Source: Luteolibacter luteus
Lineage (GTDB): Bacteria; Verrucomicrobiota; Verrucomicrobiia; Verrucomicrobiales; Akkermansiaceae
Direction: 5' to 3'
DNA length: 64,000 bases
NCBI RefSeq assembly: GCF_012913485.1
Contig: NZ_CP051774.1
Coordinates: 5,580,001-5,644,000 of the forward strand
Shown: piece by piece, positions 36,002 to 43,559 of the stretch
Numbering within the stretch: the first letter of the stretch is position 1
Layout: each line of letters begins with the position of its first letter
Program-made: the position numbers and the translations under genes
The notes under the pieces: model-generated
Seen by the model: the letters and a program-made list of their open reading frames with translations, nothing else
The model's database searches: none
What the model was told of the DNA's origin: nothing

Positions 36002-36034
36002 CCCGCGGGCGATCGGGCAACGACCGCCCGCGGG
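36002..36034 (-). promoter_or_regulatory. Intercistronic stem-loop between nrtA and nrtB
   Basis: CCCGCGGGCG (36002-36011) and CGCCCGCGGG (36025-36034) are perfect 10-base arms with a 13-base loop. It starts 34 bases after the nrtA stop and ends 25 bases before nrtB. In other ABC operons such hairpins stabilise the upstream mRNA so that the binding protein is made in excess; that role is inferred here. Confidence 0.75.
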
Positions 36035-36067
36035 GAACCGAATCCGCAACCAGTAGAATGTTTCTGT

Positions 36068-37357
36068 TTAGCCCTTGAGGGTCTTGATGGCGAAGGAGGC
36101 TGCGAAGGCTTCGAGATCGGCCTTCGGGTCGAACTTGGTGCCATCGAAGAAAGATTCGGAAGCATCGCTCAGGCCGTCGTGCGTGTAGCCGATCTCCTTC
36201 ATCGCTTCCTCATAGAAATCGGTGCGCATCACTTGCCTGGTGATGCCTTCATAGTCCGGCGCTCCCGTGGTGAAGCCCCAGCGGCGGAGCTGCGTGAGCC
36301 ACCACTTGCAGTACTTCGGCTGCGGGTAGTTGCAGTTGCGATCGCTGAAGATCATGTAGTCCGGATCGCGGAACTTGCGGCCATCGCCCATGTCGTACTT
36401 GCCCTGGAGCCGCTGGAGGATCGATTCGGGCGGGCAGTTGATGTAGCTGGTGGCGCTTACGATCTTTGCCTGCTCCGGGCGGTTCTCCATCTTGTCGAGC
36501 CAGACGCTGGCTTCATGGAGCGCCTTGAGCACGGCCTTCACGGTCTTCGGATTCTTGTTCGCGAAATCTTCGGTGAAGGCGCAGACCTTCTCGGGGTGGT
36601 GCTTCCAGATTGCCTGGGTATTGATGCCGGTGAAGCCGATGCCATCGGCCACGGCCTTGCCATTCCATGGCTCGCCCACGCAGAAGCCATCCATCTTGCC
36701 CACCTGCATGTTCGCCACCATCTGCGGCGGCGGGATGGTGATGAGGGAAATGTCCGCACCGGCACCGGCCGCATCGCCGGGATTGATGCCACCGGCAGCC
36801 AGCCAATAGCGCAGCCACATGGCATGCGTGCCTGGAGGAAAAGTCATCGCGAAGGTCATCGGATTGCCGCCGGCTTTCGCCGCATCGACGAGCGGCTTCA
36901 GCGCCTTCGGGTCCGCGCCGACCTTTCCTTTGAGCGAGTTTGCGAGGCTGATTGACTGACCGTTGCGATTGAGCAGCCATGGAATCACCATCGGCACCTT
37001 CGGGGCGCCGCCGAGTCCCATGGTGGAGGCGATGGGCATGCCGATGAGCATATGGGTGGCCTGGATGTCACCATTGGCAAGCGAGTCACGGATCGCTGCC
37101 CAGCTCGCGCCCTTCGTCACCGTCGAGTTGATCCCGTATTTTTTGAAAAGGCCCTTCTCATGCGCGATGATGATCGGCGAGCAATCGGTGAGAGCGATGA
37201 TGCCGAAGTTGACGTTCGCAGTTTCGGGCGCATCGGATGCCGTCTGGGCACCGGCCCATCCGGTGGGCAGGCCGGAGGCGAGGAGACCGAGGGCGGTGGC
37301 TTTGGTGGAGTGGCCGAGGAAGGCGCGACGGGAGAGCGACGAGTGGTTTTGATTCAT
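36068..37357 (-). CDS. nrtA: Nitrate ABC transporter substrate-binding protein, Tat-exported, NrtA type
   Basis: The 429-residue protein starts at ATG 37357 and carries a twin-arginine signal, SLSRRAFLG, followed by a hydrophobic segment ending WAGAQT. The mature part matches NrtA/CmpA nitrate and bicarbonate-binding proteins: FGIIALTDCSPIIIAHEKGLF at the start, GEPWNGKAVADGIGFTG in the ligand pocket, and ICPQPKYCKWWLTQLRRWG-like near the C-terminus (NYPQPKYCKWW). It delivers nitrate or nitrite to the NrtBCD complex. It is the first gene of the minus-strand run nrtABCD-nirA-Fe-S/anchor. Confidence 0.92.
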   Translation of the reverse strand: MNQNHSSLSRRAFLGHSTKATALGLLASGLPTGWAGAQTASDAPETANVNFGIIALTDCSPIIIAHEKGLFKKYGINSTVTKGASWAAIRDSLANGDIQATHMLIGMPIASTMGLGGAPKVPMVIPWLLNRNGQSISLANSLKGKVGADPKALKPLVDAAKAGGNPMTFAMTFPPGTHAMWLRYWLAAGGINPGDAAGAGADISLITIPPPQMVANMQVGKMDGFCVGEPWNGKAVADGIGFTGINTQAIWKHHPEKVCAFTEDFANKNPKTVKAVLKALHEASVWLDKMENRPEQAKIVSATSYINCPPESILQRLQGKYDMGDGRKFRDPDYMIFSDRNCNYPQPKYCKWWLTQLRRWGFTTGAPDYEGITRQVMRTDFYEEAMKEIGYTHDGLSDASESFFDGTKFDPKADLEAFAASFAIKTLKG

Positions 37358-37602
37358 GGCACGAAGACGATTTGCAACTCCTCTGGAAAAGCGGCCAGCG
37401 AGCCATCGTGCCAACCCGGCGAAGTGTCCGATGAGTTGAAATCTCATGCTGCCACTGAGGTTCCTTCATAATCAGGGCCTCGAAATTCATCGGATTCATC
37501 CACTTGATTTTGATGCATGCGATACAGGCATGAGTGCGACAAGATGGCCGGATTTTAGGCGGCATGGGCGAAATTCATGGATCGTCACTTGACGGTCTGA
37601 TT

Positions 37603-37626
37603 CGTTAAGAACATTTGTTCTTAACG
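37603..37626. promoter_or_regulatory. Perfect 24-base palindrome abutting the TetR start codon
   Basis: CGTTAAGAACA (37603-37613) and TGTTCTTAACG (37616-37626) are perfect 11-base inverted arms with a 2-base centre. The next base is the A of the TetR ATG. A TTGACG at 37589-37594 could be the -35 box, placing the -10 inside the palindrome and the transcript start at or near the ATG. It is the obvious autoregulatory operator. Confidence 0.82.
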
Positions 37627-38187
37627 ATGGTTGCAGGCAGCGAACGACAGCGGCGACATGATCCCGGACGAAGGGATCGGATCGTGGAAATTGCGATGTC
37701 CGTGATCGTGGGCGATGGCTTGGCCGGACTAAGCCATCGCAAGGTGGCAGCGGCGGCCGATGTTCCGCTCGGCTCGATCACCTATCACTTCGCCTCCCTT
37801 GACGACCTGGCGGAGGAAGCCTTCGACCTCTATGTGACCCGTTGCTCGGATCATTTCGAGCGAGCATTGGCCGCGACCCGCTCATCCAATGAGCTTCCGC
37901 GTGTCCTTGCCGCGGAGGTGGCAGCGTATCTGGCTTCTGGAGATCAACTCACCCTTGCGTATGAACTTTATCTTGGATCGGTGCGGAACCAGCGGCTGAG
38001 AAGGCTGATGAACCGATGGCTGAGGAATAGCCGCGGCTCGCTTTCGCGATATCTGGACGAAGCCACGGCGCGGGTCGTCGACGCCCTGATTGAGGGTTTG
38101 CTGCTTCACACCTTGCTGGAAGATGAGCCCATGGAGACTGCCGAACTGGAGTCTGCCTTCCGGCGCTTGCTCGAAAAATCTGTCTGA
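37627..38187 (+). CDS. TetR family transcriptional regulator
   Basis: The 186-residue protein has an N-terminal TetR helix-turn-helix: RRDRIVEIAMSVIVGDG, then LAGLSHRKVAAAADVPLGSI and TYHFASLDDLAEEAF. The C-terminal helical domain would bind a ligand. The ATG at 37627 is preferred over the upstream TTG because it sits right after a perfect palindrome and the DNA-binding domain begins soon after. It is followed with no gap (TGA then ATG) by an MFS transporter gene, so the regulator probably controls export of its own inducer. The arrangement parallels E. coli ybjK-ybjJ. Confidence 0.9.
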   Translation: MVAGSERQRRHDPGRRDRIVEIAMSVIVGDGLAGLSHRKVAAAADVPLGSITYHFASLDDLAEEAFDLYVTRCSDHFERALAATRSSNELPRVLAAEVAAYLASGDQLTLAYELYLGSVRNQRLRRLMNRWLRNSRGSLSRYLDEATARVVDALIEGLLLHTLLEDEPMETAELESAFRRLLEKSV

Positions 38188-39345
38188 ATGAATTCCGTTT
38201 TATCCGACCCGGAAAAGGTCGCACCCCTTGGTTCCTCAACCACGCTGGCGACGCGGCTTTCCTTTCTTATTCCGGGCGTGGGCATTGCCTGTTGGGCTCC
38301 CTTGGTGCCGTATGCGAAAGAGCAGATCCAACTGGATGAGGCGCGCTTGGGGCTTCTTCTCCTCTTCCTTGGTGCCGGATCGGTGATGGCGATGCCTCTG
38401 GCCGGAGGAGTCGCCGCGAAAGTGGGGAGCCGCCCGGTGATTGCCGTCGCCTCTCTGGTCATCGCGGCCGTCCTGCCGCTGCTTGCCATTGCCTCATCGG
38501 AAGGAGAATTGGCCGCTGCCTTGTTCTTCCTTGGTGCCTCGCTGGGAGCGGTGGATGTGGCGGCAAACATCCACGGCATTGAAGTGGAGAGGCGCGCGGG
38601 AAGGCCAATGATGTCGAATTTCCATGGCTTCTATAGCTTTGGTGGCCTCGCCGGATCCGCGGTGATGACGGCACTGCTCTCGGCGGGAGTCCGTCCCTTT
38701 GTCGCCACGGTCGCGGTGTCGGTAATCTTGCTGGCGAGCTTGGGACTCGTGGTGCCGAGCTTGCTGAAGATCCGCTCTTCGAATGATACGCCTTTCTTCG
38801 TCCGTCCTCGGGGAATCGTGCTGTTGATGGGCATGCTCACCTTCATTGTCTTCCTAATTGAAGGTGCGTTATTGGATTGGAGCGCGGTGATCCTGAAAGA
38901 GAATCGCGGGGTTGAAGAGGCGCGAGCGGGAATTGGCTTCGTAATCTTCTCTCTGGCAATGACCGTGACCCGCTTTGCCGGGGATCAGGTGATTGCTCGC
39001 TTCGGCGGGAAGAAGGTCTTGCTCGGCGGATCGCTCCTTGCTTCCGCGGGGCTCGGCTTGGTGGTGCTTGCGCCCTGGACCTGGCTGGCGACCGGCGGAT
39101 TCCTGGTCGTTGGTTTCGGGGCGGCAACCTTGGTGCCTGTTCTCTTCAGTGCGGCTGGCCGTCAGAAGGTGATGCCGGTGGATCTGGCGATCTCCGCACT
39201 CAGTATCATGGGATATGCGGGTGTCCTCGCAGGGCCCGCGGCGATTGGCCTCGTGGCGAAGTACCTGAGCCTGCCAGGGGCCTTCGGGCTGCTCGCCCTG
39301 ATGATCCTCACGGTGGCGCGTTTCTCCCGCCTCGGCTCATCCTAG
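38188..39345 (+). CDS. MFS transporter, YbjJ/fucose-permease-like
   Basis: The 385-residue membrane protein has about twelve hydrophobic helices and the MFS loop pattern after helix 2 (GGVAAKVGSRPVIAV). The segment LGASLGAVDVAANIHGIEVERRAGR is typical of the YbjJ branch, where Asn-Ala in helix 4 lines the pore. The substrate is unknown; its TetR partner suggests efflux of a small molecule. It starts at the base after the regulator's stop and ends inside a shared CTAG with the convergent kinase gene. Confidence 0.88.
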   Translation: MNSVLSDPEKVAPLGSSTTLATRLSFLIPGVGIACWAPLVPYAKEQIQLDEARLGLLLLFLGAGSVMAMPLAGGVAAKVGSRPVIAVASLVIAAVLPLLAIASSEGELAAALFFLGASLGAVDVAANIHGIEVERRAGRPMMSNFHGFYSFGGLAGSAVMTALLSAGVRPFVATVAVSVILLASLGLVVPSLLKIRSSNDTPFFVRPRGIVLLMGMLTFIVFLIEGALLDWSAVILKENRGVEEARAGIGFVIFSLAMTVTRFAGDQVIARFGGKKVLLGGSLLASAGLGLVVLAPWTWLATGGFLVVGFGAATLVPVLFSAAGRQKVMPVDLAISALSIMGYAGVLAGPAAIGLVAKYLSLPGAFGLLALMILTVARFSRLGSS

Positions 39346-40976
39346 TGGAGGGTAGCGAGACGGATCAGAAGGATCAGGCTGAGGATGGCGAAGAACACCG
39401 CGATGCACTTCCAGAACAACACGGGGTTCCTCTGGATCAAGGGTGCCTGATCTGCATGCCATGGACGCACCTTCATCGGATTCGTCAGGTCGAAAAGCAG
39501 CTCGCTGAAGTGCGAGTAGCGGCCTTCCGGCTGGATCGAGCAGGCACGCAGGATGATCGCTTCAAGCCAAGGGGGCACCAGTGGATTGAGCGCGCTGGGT
39601 GTTTTCGGATCGCGAAAGACCGGTGTCTGGAAGCGCTCGATCTGTCCGAAAGGCAAGCTTCCAGTCAGTGCTTCGTAGAGTGTCACGCCGATCGCGAAGA
39701 TTTCCGTTCGCTCGCTGATCGGCGCGTTCTTGAAGCGCTCCGGCGCCAGATAGCTGGCGGTACCGGCCCGGGAGTGATGGGAGAAGACCTCGCAACTGGA
39801 GCCAAGGTCAATGAGCTTGAAGAAGACCGAGTCGTAGGACGATCCGATCAGGATGTTCTCCGGCTTGATGTCGCCATGCACGAGGTCGTGCCGAAGGAGG
39901 CGCATCCCGGCTTCCACGAGGAAGTTGCCGAGTTGCACCGCTTCGTCGACCTGAAGCCGCCGCTGCTTGAGGAGCATCGCAAGGCCCGGAGCATCGACGA
40001 ACTCCATGATGTAATAGAGGGAGGATCGTGTCGGGTTCTCCCAAGCTTTTACGAAAGGCGGGTCATTCGAGAAGCGAATCGCATTCCATGTCTCCTTCAG
40101 GAAAGCCTGCGTGATGGCCGGTTGATCGATCGCTTCCAGCGGCGCGAACTTCATCACCTGGCGGCAACCTTCCCGCTCGGCAAGCCAGCAGCGGTCGTTC
40201 GCGCCGAAGGACCTGAGCAGGCTCCAGCCATCGTGCTTTTGGCCGGAGGCGAGTTTTTCCGGAATCGGAAGTTGGTGATCCTCGCGTCTCTCGGTCCAAC
40301 CGAGCGATTCCACTTCGATGCGGATCGCCGCGCAGTCGTCGCGCGTTTCATCGGGTGATGCATTGCGCGCGCGCTTGGCGATGTGTCGGGCGCTTGTCTC
40401 GGCGAGCAGGCTTTCCCTGAGCTCTTCATCGGAGAGGTGGTGGTGAATGCCATCCGAGCAAAGAAAGAGTACGTCGCCTTGTTCTAGAGAGATCTTAGCC
40501 GTGGTGGCGACCAGTGTTTCAGCAGCGCCGAGCGCCTTGGTTAGGCGCAGCGGGTTTTCCGGATCGATGTCATCCTGGGTGAGCAACTGGAACTCGCCAC
40601 CCCGCAAGAGGTAGAGGCGGGAGTCGCCGACGCCCAGGTAGGTTAGCAGGCCCTCGTCATAGAGTGCGACCACGAGGGTGCAGACCATCTCCGGCCTGCC
40701 AAAACGGGCATTCGATTCATTCCAGAGGGTCCGGTTGATCAGGCGCACTGTCTCGCGCAGGGCCTTCCCGGTGGTCCAGCCGAGAGGGTGGCTGCGGTAG
40801 TGCGTGGCGATCATCGAGACCGCATGCTCCGCTGCTTCTCGTGCCGCCACGGCCGTGCCCGCGCCATCTGCCAGAGCCGCGATGAAGCCGCTATTCCACG
40901 TGGTCACCGAGACCGCGTCTGAAGACGGGCGTCCATCATCCCGGGGCAGTGCGTGGGAGGTGGAGCGGATCTTCAT
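39342..40976 (-). CDS. Fused PP2C-type phosphatase and serine/threonine kinase with C-terminal membrane helix
   Basis: The 544-residue protein contains two signalling domains. Residues 1-230 are PP2C-like: ALADGAGT (metal Asp), GDSRLYLLRGG, LCSDGIHHHL and DDCAAIRIE. Residues 255-510 are a protein kinase: Lys in QVMKFAP, catalytic HGDIKPENIL, DLGSS in place of DFG, and TASYLAPERF. The glycine loop is weak. A hydrophobic helix at 521-541 anchors the end in the membrane. It follows the NarK-type gene by 93 bases on the same strand. Fusions of this kind next to nitrate transporter genes are known in several proteobacteria, where the target is not settled. Confidence 0.9.
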   Translation of the reverse strand: MKIRSTSHALPRDDGRPSSDAVSVTTWNSGFIAALADGAGTAVAAREAAEHAVSMIATHYRSHPLGWTTGKALRETVRLINRTLWNESNARFGRPEMVCTLVVALYDEGLLTYLGVGDSRLYLLRGGEFQLLTQDDIDPENPLRLTKALGAAETLVATTAKISLEQGDVLFLCSDGIHHHLSDEELRESLLAETSARHIAKRARNASPDETRDDCAAIRIEVESLGWTERREDHQLPIPEKLASGQKHDGWSLLRSFGANDRCWLAEREGCRQVMKFAPLEAIDQPAITQAFLKETWNAIRFSNDPPFVKAWENPTRSSLYYIMEFVDAPGLAMLLKQRRLQVDEAVQLGNFLVEAGMRLLRHDLVHGDIKPENILIGSSYDSVFFKLIDLGSSCEVFSHHSRAGTASYLAPERFKNAPISERTEIFAIGVTLYEALTGSLPFGQIERFQTPVFRDPKTPSALNPLVPPWLEAIILRACSIQPEGRYSHFSELLFDLTNPMKVRPWHADQAPLIQRNPVLFWKCIAVFFAILSLILLIRLATLH

Positions 40977-41069
40977 GTATTTGTCCCGGGAGCGCGGAGC
41001 CTCCGGCCCGCAGAACGGTAGTTGTCGGTTGGCGACAAGAAAAGGCCTGCGATTGCCAGACGGAGGCGG

Positions 41070-42275
41070 TCAGATCCGTGCGTCAGCCATCGCACCCCAA
41101 GTGGTCCGCCAGCGCGTCTTCACGAGGGCCAATCCGGTCACCGCGACGAAGCACAGTACCGAGAAAGCGATGAAGCCGAGCGCGCAGGATCCGAAACTCT
41201 GCTTCGCGAGGCCCAAAGAGGTCGCCAGATAGAAGCCACCCACGCCACCACCGCAACCGACCAGGCCGGTCATCACGCCCATGTCCTTGCCGAAGCGCTG
41301 CGGGAGGAGCTGGAAGATCGATCCATTGCACATGCCCAGAGCAGCGCTGACCCCGAGAAAGAGGACCACATTCGGCCAGAAGGAGTGGATACCCGCAGCG
41401 ACAAGGAGCAAGCCGCCGGCGACGCTGTAAAGAATGAGCATCGAGCGGATCCCGCCGACGCGGTCTGAGATTGCACCGCCGATGGGCCGGGCAAGCGCAC
41501 CCACGCAGGTGCAGATGGCCGCGAAGTCACCAGCCTTCACTGCGGAGAGTCCGAACTCCGAGCGGAAGTAGAGATTGTAGTAGCTGGCTAGGCCCACGAA
41601 GCCGCCGAAGGAGACCGTGTAGTAGAAACAGAACCAGTGAGCGTCCTTTTCCTTCAGCAGGCGGACGTAGTCGGAGAGCTTCTTCTTCGCCACGGTGCCG
41701 GGAGCCTCGCGGGAAAAGATCGTGTAGGCTGCGAAGGTGAGCACCGCCGGGATCAGGGCGAAGCCGAAGACGGCCTGCCAACCGAAAATCGAAGCAAGTC
41801 GCGGGGCGATCAAGCTATCCAGCACGACACCGACATTTCCCGCTCCAGCGAGTCCGAGCACCACGCCCTGCATGTTGGGTGGATACCAGCGTCCGGCCTG
41901 GGGCAGCGCCACCGCGAAGGACGCTCCGGCGATGCCGAGGGTAAAGCCGAAGACCAGCGTGGCTTGGAAATTCTGCAGGCCGAAGACCCAGCCGCAGGTC
42001 AGCGAGGCCATGACCAGAAGCTGGGCGATGATCCCCGTGGTCTTCGCCCCGATACGATCGACCAGCAGACCGAGCGCGAGGCGAAGCACGGCACCGCCCA
42101 AGATCGGCACCGCGACCATGATGCCCTTTTGCCCAGCGCTGAGGTGAAGGCTTTCCGCGATCTGGGGCCCGAGCGCTCCGAGGAGCGTCCAGACCATGAA
42201 CGAGAAGTCGAAATAAAGAAATGCGGTGAGCAGGGTCGGCCAGTGGCCGGATGACTTGAGGTCGCTGAGTTTCAT
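41070..42275 (-). CDS. narK: Nitrate/nitrite MFS transporter, NarK/NasA type
   Basis: The 401-residue transporter has twelve predicted helices and both nitrate signatures: GLAGAGNVGVVLDSLIAPRL at residues 141-160 and GLVGCGGGVGGFYLATSLG at 337-355. Helix 2 starts with LGGAVLRLALGLLVDRIGAK, containing the conserved Arg. It would bring nitrate in with protons or exchange it for nitrite, in parallel with the NrtABCD importer. It is the first gene of a two-gene unit with the phosphatase-kinase fusion. An 8-base-arm inverted repeat lies 50-82 bases upstream. Confidence 0.93.
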   Translation of the reverse strand: MKLSDLKSSGHWPTLLTAFLYFDFSFMVWTLLGALGPQIAESLHLSAGQKGIMVAVPILGGAVLRLALGLLVDRIGAKTTGIIAQLLVMASLTCGWVFGLQNFQATLVFGFTLGIAGASFAVALPQAGRWYPPNMQGVVLGLAGAGNVGVVLDSLIAPRLASIFGWQAVFGFALIPAVLTFAAYTIFSREAPGTVAKKKLSDYVRLLKEKDAHWFCFYYTVSFGGFVGLASYYNLYFRSEFGLSAVKAGDFAAICTCVGALARPIGGAISDRVGGIRSMLILYSVAGGLLLVAAGIHSFWPNVVLFLGVSAALGMCNGSIFQLLPQRFGKDMGVMTGLVGCGGGVGGFYLATSLGLAKQSFGSCALGFIAFSVLCFVAVTGLALVKTRWRTTWGAMADARI

Positions 42276-42324
42276 CGGACGTGCGACTTCTCAATAGCAA
42301 CGGTCAAACCATGGCGCGCTGGAC

Positions 42325-42357
42325 TCGCATGAATGGGGTGGCGGAAATCTCATGCGA
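42325..42357. promoter_or_regulatory. Inverted repeat upstream of narK
   Basis: TCGCATGA (42325-42332) and TCATGCGA (42350-42357) are perfect 8-base arms with a 17-base spacer, 50-82 bases upstream of the narK start. It is a candidate regulator site or leader hairpin. Confidence 0.6.
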
Positions 42358-42427
42358 AGGATGAATCGGGTGAATGGCTCGCCTGTCATGAGAACGCGAC
42401 GGGCCTCGATGGGCTCGTCGCGAAACC

Positions 42428-43468
42428 TCAAGCAGGCAGCAACATCTTTTCCGATGCGCGGAAAAGATCCTGGCGATACAGGCGGGTGAGGGGAGCTGCG
42501 GTGGTGTCCGGCAGCAGACCCGCGCCGCGCATTCCGGAAAGGAACCAGGAGGCCTTGTCTGCCGTCGGGCAATTCAGGTCGGCACCGTAGAAAAGGTGGA
42601 AATCCGACGCGTCCAGATTTCCACGGCCGGAATCAAAGACGGGACCGAGGCTATTCCGCAGGGTCGCGGGCGAGCAGCCGGTGTAGGACGGCTTGGCCAA
42701 GATGGAGATCAACTCGTTCCGGAAAGATGGATCCTGGCAAACACGGCAGGCGTGGAGCAAGGCGGCCCCGAGGGCGATGCTGTCTTCGCGGCGCTCGTTC
42801 ACGAATTCTCCGGTGACCAGCAGCACCTTTTCCGGATGACCTGTCGCAAGTTCGGCAGAGGTCGCGGGGCACCAGCCCGTGCCACTGAGGATGCTCTCCG
42901 AGTTCCAAGGTTCACCCACGCAGTAGCCGTCGATGTGACCGGCCGCGAGATTCCTAGGCATGAGCGGAGGGGGAAGGAAGACGATCTCCGCATCGCGCCC
43001 GGGAGCAATCCCGTGGCGGCGCAGCCAAGCGTGGAGCAGGAGATGGTGGGACGAGAAGCGATGGGCGGCCGCGAGGGTGAAGGGACGGCTCTTCTTCCAG
43101 CGATGGGAGAGATGGGCGGCCAAGCCTTCGCCACTGCGGATCGACTCCGGCGGTAATTCCCGCGAGAGCGTGATGGCATTTCCATGTGCGCTGAGTACCA
43201 GCGGAACCGCGATCTCCCGGCGGGTCTTGCTCAGACCGAGGGCGAGATAGAAGGCCAGCCCGGCGATGGATTGCGCGGCATCCAGCTCGCCATAGGAAAG
43301 CATGTCGCGCACGGTGGCCCATCCCGGCTGGCGGGAGAGCTTCACATTCAGCCCATAGCTTTTGAAGAGCCCCAACTCGTGGGCCACCGCTACCGGTGCG
43401 CAATCATTCAAGGGAACAAAGCCCAGGCGAACGGGGGAGCGGGTCTCGATGGCGACGTGGTGGTCCAT
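42428..43468 (-). CDS. Cytosolic nitrate-binding NrtA/NasS-like protein
   Basis: The 346-residue protein starts at ATG 43468 (MDHHVAIE) and has no signal peptide, unlike the NrtA homologue at 36068-37357. It shows the same fold: LGFVPLNDCAPVAVAHELGLF at the start, DGYCVGEPWNSESI in the ligand pocket and GADLNCPTADKASWFLSGMRG near the C-terminus. Cytosolic members (NasS) bind nitrate and release the antiterminator NasT. No NasT gene is present here. The gene is divergent from a LysR regulator with 91 bases between starts, and ends 152 bases before narK on the same strand, suggesting a nitrate-sensor role. The name nasS is likely but not certain. Confidence 0.82.
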   Translation of the reverse strand: MDHHVAIETRSPVRLGFVPLNDCAPVAVAHELGLFKSYGLNVKLSRQPGWATVRDMLSYGELDAAQSIAGLAFYLALGLSKTRREIAVPLVLSAHGNAITLSRELPPESIRSGEGLAAHLSHRWKKSRPFTLAAAHRFSSHHLLLHAWLRRHGIAPGRDAEIVFLPPPLMPRNLAAGHIDGYCVGEPWNSESILSGTGWCPATSAELATGHPEKVLLVTGEFVNERREDSIALGAALLHACRVCQDPSFRNELISILAKPSYTGCSPATLRNSLGPVFDSGRGNLDASDFHLFYGADLNCPTADKASWFLSGMRGAGLLPDTTAAPLTRLYRQDLFRASEKMLLPA

Positions 43469-43492
43469 GTTTCCGGGGGTGAAGCTTAAAGG

Positions 43493-43510
43493 ATGCCAAA
43501 CGTATGGCAT
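43493..43510. promoter_or_regulatory. Inverted repeat in the lysR / sensor divergent promoter region
   Basis: ATGCCA (43493-43498) and TGGCAT (43505-43510) are perfect 6-base arms around a 6-base centre; a further TTGGCAT half-site follows. The position between two divergent starts fits a LysR binding site. Confidence 0.55.
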
Positions 43511-43559
43511 TGGCATGTCCCCTGCTGTCCAAGGCTCCGAATTCCGATGAGATTCGTTC

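Noticed and set aside
42428-43468. Calling the cytosolic protein a second transport-binding protein
   Set aside because: It has no signal peptide and starts near an internal Met; a sensor role fits better than transport.
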